NCBI GenBank assembly: GCA_002337055.1
Contig: DDFG01000006.1
Location: forward strand, 1 to 64,000
Origin: Betaproteobacteria bacterium UBA1934
GTDB lineage: Bacteria > Pseudomonadota > Gammaproteobacteria > Burkholderiales > Rhodocyclaceae
Direction of reading: 5' to 3'
DNA length: 64,000 nucleotides
Each line of letters opens with the position of its first letter. The stretch's first letter is position 1. Made by a program: the position numbers and the translations under genes. The notes beneath the pieces are model-generated. The model was not told where the DNA came from and made no database searches. It was given only the letters and a program-made list of their open reading frames with translations. Positions 59,350 through 64,000 of the stretch are shown piece after piece.

Positions 59350-60639
59350 TCAGCGAACCTTGAACAGGGGCTCCAGCGGTTGGCAGCGCAAGAGCTCGGC
59401 TATCCGGCCCTCCAGCGCACCGGCCTTGAGCAGCGGGAAAATTTCGTCATAGACGGCGAGTAGCCGGTCAATGTCGGCTTCGCTGTGCGCGTAATTGAGA
59501 TTGTGTGTGCCCAGACTCAGGATGCCGCGCTCGAACAGCGATTGCAGCAGCAAGGTCTTGGTCGCCCACTGGCTGGCGTGCGGGGTGTCCTTGAGGATCA
59601 GGAAAGTCCAGCTCGGGTGGCCTGCGACGTTTATCAATTCGCTGACGCCATGGCGGACGACCCGTTCGCGCAAGCCGGCGAGCAGGCGTTGGCCGAGCTC
59701 GGCCAACCGGTCGGTGACGCGACAGCGCTGGATCTTGTCCAGCGCCGCGGCGGAAGCGGCGAGCGAGAGCGTTTCGCCGCCGAAGGTGAAGGAGAAGAAG
59801 ATCTCCTCCATCAGTTTCATCAAATCGCGACGGCCGGCGACCGCCGACAGCGGGTAACCATTGGCGAGACCCTTGCCGAAAGTGGCGAGATCGGGCGTGA
59901 CGCCGAAATATTCCTGGGCGCCGCCGGGGGCGTAGCGGAAACCGGTGATGGTTTCGTCGAAAACAAGTAGCGCGCCGTGCGCGCGAGTGATCCGGGCGAC
60001 CGCGTCGAGATAGCCGGGCAGTGGCTCGGCGACGTTCATCGGTTCGAGGATCACGGCTGCAAATTCACCAGGGTGCGATTTCAGCAGCTTTTCCAGCGCA
60101 TCGACATCGTTGTACGGAAAGATGTGAGTCAGTTCGCGCACAGCCTTGGGAACGCCGCGCCAGCGCGCGGTCGAGCCGATGTACCAGTCCTGCCAGCCGT
60201 GGTAGCCGCAGACGGCGACACGGTCACGACCGGTATGGGCGCGGGCCAGTCTGATGGCGCCCGAGGTCGCATCCGAACCATTTTTGCCGAAGCGAACCAT
60301 GTCGGCGCAGGGGACCATGGCGACGATGCGCTCGGCGACTTCCATTTCCAGCGGATGCGGTAGCGAGAAAATGACGCCGTCGTCGAGTTGCCTGCGTACG
60401 GCGGCATCGACATCAGGGTCGTTGTAGCCCAGCGTGATCGAGCACAGGCTGCTGATGAAATCGATGTATTCGTTACCGTCGGCATCCCACACGCGACTGC
60501 CCTGGCCACGCTTGATGAAGTAAGGCGAGACGCCGTGCGGATACTGGGTCTTGCTCTTGGAAAAGGTCTGGGACCCCAGTGGAATGGTTTGCAGGGCGCG
60601 CTCGAGGAGCGCCTCGGAACAGGTGTAGCGATGGCTCAT
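59350..60639 (-). CDS. Class III aminotransferase (glutamate-1-semialdehyde aminomutase-like)
   Basis: PLP enzyme of 429 residues. The Schiff-base lysine is Lys256 in TFGKGLANGYP and the cofactor-binding acid is Asp228 in VFDETITGFRY. GSDATSGAIRLARAHTGRDR marks the substrate region. It resembles HemL, but a second HemL would not belong in a sugar cluster. Similar enzymes are found in nonulosonic acid and O-antigen loci, where they act on a side-chain or sugar precursor. Exact reaction unknown. Overlaps the pseF stop (ATGA). Confidence 0.82.
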   Translation of the reverse strand: MSHRYTCSEALLERALQTIPLGSQTFSKSKTQYPHGVSPYFIKRGQGSRVWDADGNEYIDFISSLCSITLGYNDPDVDAAVRRQLDDGVIFSLPHPLEMEVAERIVAMVPCADMVRFGKNGSDATSGAIRLARAHTGRDRVAVCGYHGWQDWYIGSTARWRGVPKAVRELTHIFPYNDVDALEKLLKSHPGEFAAVILEPMNVAEPLPGYLDAVARITRAHGALLVFDETITGFRYAPGGAQEYFGVTPDLATFGKGLANGYPLSAVAGRRDLMKLMEEIFFSFTFGGETLSLAASAAALDKIQRCRVTDRLAELGQRLLAGLRERVVRHGVSELINVAGHPSWTFLILKDTPHASQWATKTLLLQSLFERGILSLGTHNLNYAHSEADIDRLLAVYDEIFPLLKAGALEGRIAELLRCQPLEPLFKVR

Positions 60640-61415
60640 GATGATGATCCGGCAAGTTTGGAATGCTGTGGGTCGCGCGCCAGCGACTGGATGTAGCCTT
60701 CATTGCGCGGAATCTGGCTGTTCAGCGCGATGACCTCCGGGTGTCCAGCCAGCCAGGCGAGGATGTCGGCGGTGGTGAAGGCCGGGTTGGCGGGATACAG
60801 GGCGCGATAGATCGTATCGGCGGCTTCGAAATCGGCAGGTTCGTCGACCGTCCAGCGCAACCAGGACAAGTCGCGTTCCTGTCGATAGTGACCAATGCGG
60901 TAACGTTCCGGTCGCTGGTGAATGAACGGCGTGACGTGCTCGCGCTCGGAGGGCAGCGTCGCCTCGCGCCAGGCTTCTTCCAGGCAGCTGAAGCGGAAGA
61001 CCTCGATGTCGAGTCCGTCCGGGAAGGTCGGCTGAAAGGCGTTGGTGCTGTAGTCGTAGCCGCCGGCGAGGTGAAAGTCGATGCAGGCGTCGATGACCTG
61101 CGGATCGGCCAGCGGGCAGTCGCCGGTCAGGCGGATGACGTGTTCTGAAGGCGGCTGCGCTGCCGCAGCGCCGTAGAAACGGTCGAGCACATCGTTCAGC
61201 GAACCGCGATGGCAGCGGAGACCGAGTTCGTTGCACAACGACGCCAGCGGATCGTCGGAGGATTCGCTGCTGGTGGCGACGACGAGCGGGCCGATATGAC
61301 GAGAGCGTTGCAGGCGCTCGATCTGGCGGGCCAGCATCGGTCGGCCGAGAATCGGGCGCAAGACTTTGCCGGGCAGGCGGGTCGAGGACGTTCGGGCTTG
61401 CAGGATGGCGAGCAT
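60636..61415 (-). CDS. pseF: PseF-like CMP-sugar cytidylyltransferase
   Basis: Activates the nonulosonic acid with CTP before transfer. ATG at 61415 starts MLAILQARTSSTRLPGKVLR, the nucleotide-binding signature of the SpsF/CMP-sugar synthetase group; VIRLTGDCPLADPQVIDACI and NAFQPTFPDGLDIEVFRFSC follow. 259 residues. The frame continues upstream into the aldo/keto reductase gene without family similarity. Context makes PseF the best name, although SpsF homologues of uncertain role look similar. Confidence 0.85.
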   Translation of the reverse strand: MLAILQARTSSTRLPGKVLRPILGRPMLARQIERLQRSRHIGPLVVATSSESSDDPLASLCNELGLRCHRGSLNDVLDRFYGAAAAQPPSEHVIRLTGDCPLADPQVIDACIDFHLAGGYDYSTNAFQPTFPDGLDIEVFRFSCLEEAWREATLPSEREHVTPFIHQRPERYRIGHYRQERDLSWLRWTVDEPADFEAADTIYRALYPANPAFTTADILAWLAGHPEVIALNSQIPRNEGYIQSLARDPQHSKLAGSSS

Positions 61416-61417
61416 GG

Positions 61418-62305
61418 TTATCCTTTCGGCCAAAGACGAGGGTCGATCAGGCGTTCGTCGGCGACCGCAAGATCGGCGAAGGTGTCCGGCGGCAAGGCCG
61501 GTGCGGCTGCATAGGCGGACACGATTTCCCGCCATTCCTGCGGGTTTGTCGCGCCGCAGATAACCGTGCCCAGACCGGCAATGCCTTTCAGAAAACCGAG
61601 CGCCGCCGGCAACGGTGTCAGGCCGAGGTCACGGACTCGTGCTTGCCAGGCGCGCAGCGCAGGATGCAGCGCGTTCAGATGCGCCGGTAGCCGCTCTGGT
61701 GGTGCCAGCAACAGCCCTTGCAGAAACGCAGAACGGATGTGGATCTCGACACCCTGTTTGTGCAGGGCCGCCAGGGCGCCGGAAAGCAGAGGGCGCTGGT
61801 CGAGCGGATTGAGCGGCAGTTGCACTAACTGGATGGGGTGGCGGGCGAGGAGTTGGTAGATTTCTTCGGAGGTATAGACCGAGACGCCCAGCTTGTCGAC
61901 CAGTCCGTTTTCACGCAGTCTCGCAAGCGCGGCAAACAACGTCTCCCCGCAATGACCCAGCAAATCGCCCGGGCGATGCACCAGAAGACCGTCCAGGCGA
62001 GGCAGGCACAGTCGTGCCCGGCTGCGCCGGACGCCCTCTACCGTGGTGGCCACGGCGTCCGCCGCCGGCCGGTCGGGATCGAGCGGCAGGGTTTTGGTGA
62101 TGACGCGAAATGCGTGCTCGCGGGGCAGTATCTGACCGAGCACACTTTCGGCGTCGCCATAGAGCGCGGCGGTGTCGATCACCTCGACGCCGTGCGCGGC
62201 GGCGTGTTCAAGCATGGCATGGGCGGCCTCGGGCGAAGTGCGACCGGCCTGATTGGTGACGCCATAATCCAGACCGAACTGGACGGTGCCAAGCCCCAGT
62301 TTCAT
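61418..62305 (-). CDS. Aldo/keto reductase in the sugar cluster
   Basis: NAD(P)H-dependent oxidoreductase of 295 residues. The catalytic Tyr49 and Asp44 are in VIDTAALYGDAES, with Lys72 in RVITKTLP and the histidine in DGLLVHRPGDLL. The final part carries the coenzyme-binding segment (LGTVICGATNPQEW). It is not one of the standard Pse biosynthesis enzymes, so it may reduce a precursor or modify the sugar. Sits between pseC and pseF with overlapping or near-touching ends. Confidence 0.88.
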   Translation of the reverse strand: MKLGLGTVQFGLDYGVTNQAGRTSPEAAHAMLEHAAAHGVEVIDTAALYGDAESVLGQILPREHAFRVITKTLPLDPDRPAADAVATTVEGVRRSRARLCLPRLDGLLVHRPGDLLGHCGETLFAALARLRENGLVDKLGVSVYTSEEIYQLLARHPIQLVQLPLNPLDQRPLLSGALAALHKQGVEIHIRSAFLQGLLLAPPERLPAHLNALHPALRAWQARVRDLGLTPLPAALGFLKGIAGLGTVICGATNPQEWREIVSAYAAAPALPPDTFADLAVADERLIDPRLWPKG

Positions 62306-63447
62306 GCCAGTGCCCGGGCCAGTGCCGCCACCACGACATCTTGCTGCGCGAAATCGAGATCGGCGTAGAGCGGCAACGATATGGCTCGCCGGTAGTAGGC
62401 TTCTGCCACCGGAAAATCGCCGGGCTGAAAGCCGAATTGCCGGTAGTCGGGTTGCAGATGCACGGGAATGTAGTGCACCTGAACGCCGATGCCTTCGTCA
62501 CGCAGGCGTTCGAAAACGCTGCGGCGGCGGTCACCGGCAACCTGGATCGGGTAAAGGTGCCAGGCCGATTCGCGGTCGGCGGCGCAGCAGGGGCGGGTGA
62601 GCGGGAGATCGGCCAGCAGGCGGTCATATCGTTCGACCAGTGCCCGACGGCGGGCCAGAAAACTGTCGAGCCGCTGCAACTGGCTGCTTCCCAGTGCCGC
62701 TTGCAGATCGGTCAGGCGATAGTTGAAACCGAGATCAATTTGCTGGTAGTACCAAGGGCCGTCGCTTGCCCCCTTCATTTCTGCTGCATCTCGGGTGATG
62801 CCATGCGTGCGTAGGCGGGCCATGCGTGCCGCGAGGGCTTCGTTGTTGGTCATTGCCATGCCGCCTTCGCCGGTCGTGATGATCTTGACCGGGTGAAAAC
62901 TGAAGATGGTGATGTCGCTGTGCGCGCAATCGCCCGTCGGGCCGCCCTGATAGCGGGCGCCGATGGCGTGCGAAGCATCTTCGACGACGTGACAGTCATA
63001 CTTTTTTGCCAGCGTGCCGATGGCCGCCATGTCGCAGGGCTGGCCGGCGAAATGGACGGGAATGATCACCTTCGGCAAGCGGTTCTGGCGTGCTGCCGCT
63101 GCGAGTTTGTCGGCGAGCGCGGCGGTATCCATATTCAGACTTACGGGGTCGATATCGACGAAATCGACGGCAGCTCCGCAATAGCGGGCGCAATTGGCGG
63201 AGGCAACAAAGGTGTTGGGGCTGGTCCATACCCGGTCGCCAGGGCCGACATCGAGCGCCAGGCAAGCCAGATGCAGGGCGGCAGTGGCATTGCAGACTGC
63301 CACCGCGTGCCTGGCATGGCAATACGCCGCCATGGCCGATTCGAAGGCAGGTATGGCCGGACCCTGAGTCAGCCAGTCGGAACGCAGTGTGGCGAGAACA
63401 GTCTCACAGTCGCCGGCGTCGATGCTTTGGCGGCCGTAGGGAATCAT
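62302..63447 (-). CDS. pseC: PseC, UDP-4-keto-sugar aminotransferase
   Basis: DegT/DnrJ/EryC1-family PLP enzyme that adds the 4-amino group to the product of PseB. The PLP lysine is Lys188 in SFHPVKIITTGEGGMAMT; Asp157 in CHVVEDASHAIGA binds the cofactor ring; LGFNYRLTDLQAALG is the family block. 381 residues. Overlaps the pseB stop (ATGA) and the aldo/keto reductase start, so the whole cluster is read as one transcript from beyond the window. Confidence 0.93.
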   Translation of the reverse strand: MIPYGRQSIDAGDCETVLATLRSDWLTQGPAIPAFESAMAAYCHARHAVAVCNATAALHLACLALDVGPGDRVWTSPNTFVASANCARYCGAAVDFVDIDPVSLNMDTAALADKLAAAARQNRLPKVIIPVHFAGQPCDMAAIGTLAKKYDCHVVEDASHAIGARYQGGPTGDCAHSDITIFSFHPVKIITTGEGGMAMTNNEALAARMARLRTHGITRDAAEMKGASDGPWYYQQIDLGFNYRLTDLQAALGSSQLQRLDSFLARRRALVERYDRLLADLPLTRPCCAADRESAWHLYPIQVAGDRRRSVFERLRDEGIGVQVHYIPVHLQPDYRQFGFQPGDFPVAEAYYRRAISLPLYADLDFAQQDVVVAALARALA

Positions 63448-64000
63448 GAATTTTGCTGGCTCAACTGCCGGATTTCGTCCGGCGTCAGAAACCAGTCGTT
63501 GATATCGGATGCGTATTTGAACCCTTCATCGGTCGGGCGCCCGGCCTCGCCGCAGTTGTTGAGCGCATAGTCGCGATGCTCGATGAAGCGGATTGACGGT
63601 GTGATGACGTAGTGGTCGGCAAATTCCAGCGTGTGTAAGCTGTCATCGCGCGAAATCATCAATTCGTGGAGCTTTTCGCCAGGACGGATGCCGATCACCT
63701 TGTGCGGCAGTTGCGGCGCCATCGCTGCGGCCAGGTCAGTGATGCGCGCCGACGGAATTTTGGGAACGAACAGTTCGCCGCCGTACATGCGCTCGAACGC
63801 CCGGATAACGAAATCGACGCCTTGTTGAAGCGTGATCCAGAAGCGCGTCATACGCGGATCAGTGATGGGCAATTCGGTGGCGCCGTCGGCGATCATTTTC
63901 TGAAACAGCGGCACGACCGAGCCGCGCGAGCCGACGACGTTGCCGTAGCGGACGACAGCAAAGCGGGTGGCCTGATTGCCGACGGTATTGTTTGCCGCGA
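63444..64000 (-). CDS. pseB: PseB, UDP-GlcNAc 4,6-dehydratase/5-epimerase (5' end beyond window)
   Basis: Partial gene: the C-terminal 184 or so residues are here and the start lies past base 64000. The visible part contains RFAVVRYGNVVGSRGSVVP and FWITLQQGVDFVIRAFERMY, then KVIGIRPGEKLHELMISRDD, the hallmarks of PseB-type short-chain dehydratases. The Rossmann nucleotide motif and catalytic triad are in the missing part. First enzyme of the pseudaminic acid pathway, translationally coupled to pseC. Confidence 0.93.
   Translation of the reverse strand, partial: AANNTVGNQATRFAVVRYGNVVGSRGSVVPLFQKMIADGATELPITDPRMTRFWITLQQGVDFVIRAFERMYGGELFVPKIPSARITDLAAAMAPQLPHKVIGIRPGEKLHELMISRDDSLHTLEFADHYVITPSIRFIEHRDYALNNCGEAGRPTDEGFKYASDINDWFLTPDEIRQLSQQNS

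Noticed and set aside
59350..60639. Class III aminotransferase considered as the housekeeping HemL
   Set aside because: Overlapping start with pseF and position within the nonulosonic acid operon argue for a pathway-specific enzyme; the similarity is at family level.

Overview
The window is an almost uninterrupted polar-type flagellum and chemotaxis island from a GC-rich (roughly 60 percent) Gram-negative bacterium. Gene order and protein sequences best fit a betaproteobacterium, probably of the Rhodocyclales type: flhB-flhA-flhF-flhG-fliA-motCD, flgNMA divergent from flgB-L, flrBC beside fliE, class II CheV proteins, and flagellins beginning MAQIINTN. This assignment rests on recalled resemblance, not on a search. 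There are no rRNA or tRNA genes, insertion sequences or CRISPR arrays, and no gene-free stretch longer than about 180 bases.

Layout. (1) 1-8353, plus strand: cheR, cheD, cheB, a STAS protein, two tandem cheV genes, cheY, cheZ, cheA, closed by a rho-independent terminator. (2) 8532-16454, plus: flhB, flhA, flhF, flhG, fliA, motA/motC, motB/motD (export gate, flagellar number and placement, sigma28, stator). (3) 16458-17930, minus: flgN, flgM, flgA. (4) 18077-28782, plus: flgB to flgL (rod, hook, rings, hook-filament junction) and a small lipoprotein. (5) 28783-39593, minus: fliF, G, H, I, J, K, L, M, N, O, P, Q, R. (6) 39700-42634, plus: flrB-flrC sensor kinase and sigma54 activator, then fliE. 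(7) 42745-47767, minus: a secreted unknown, a seven-repeat propeller lipoprotein, a YcgR-type c-di-GMP brake, a stand-alone FlhB C-terminal domain, a second FliK-like protein, fliT, fliS. (8) 47787-53390, minus: fliD, flaG and four flagellin genes. (9) 53492-64000, minus: a Maf/DUF115 flagellin glycosyltransferase and a pseudaminic-acid-type pathway (FemAB-like acyltransferase, PseI, a PseG-PseH fusion, a class III aminotransferase, PseF, an aldo/keto reductase, PseC, and PseB cut by the window edge).

Regulation can be read directly from the DNA. Sigma54-type sites (GG-N10-GC) precede flgB, fliK, fliE and flagellins 2 and 3. FlrC, encoded here, carries the GAFTGA loop expected of their activator. 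Sigma28 (FliA) sites of the form T[AC]AA-N15-GCCG precede the cheV operon, flgM, flgK and flagellin 1, with a weaker one before flagellin 4. The filament genes are therefore split between the two classes. The picture is a hierarchy: FlrC/sigma54 drives basal body and hook, FlgM holds FliA until export switches, and FliA then turns on chemotaxis, the hook-filament junction and part of the filament. No FlhDC or FleQ/FlrA master regulator lies in the window.

Points most worth a second look: the alternating sigma28/sigma54 control of four flagellins with a 181-bp identical tract between copies 1 and 4; a conserved cysteine in all four flagellins; the extra enzymes and PseGH fusion in the sugar cluster; the FliK2 plus FlhB-C pair; CheZ with duplicated peptide motifs at its N terminus; and an FlhG lacking the usual Walker A lysines.
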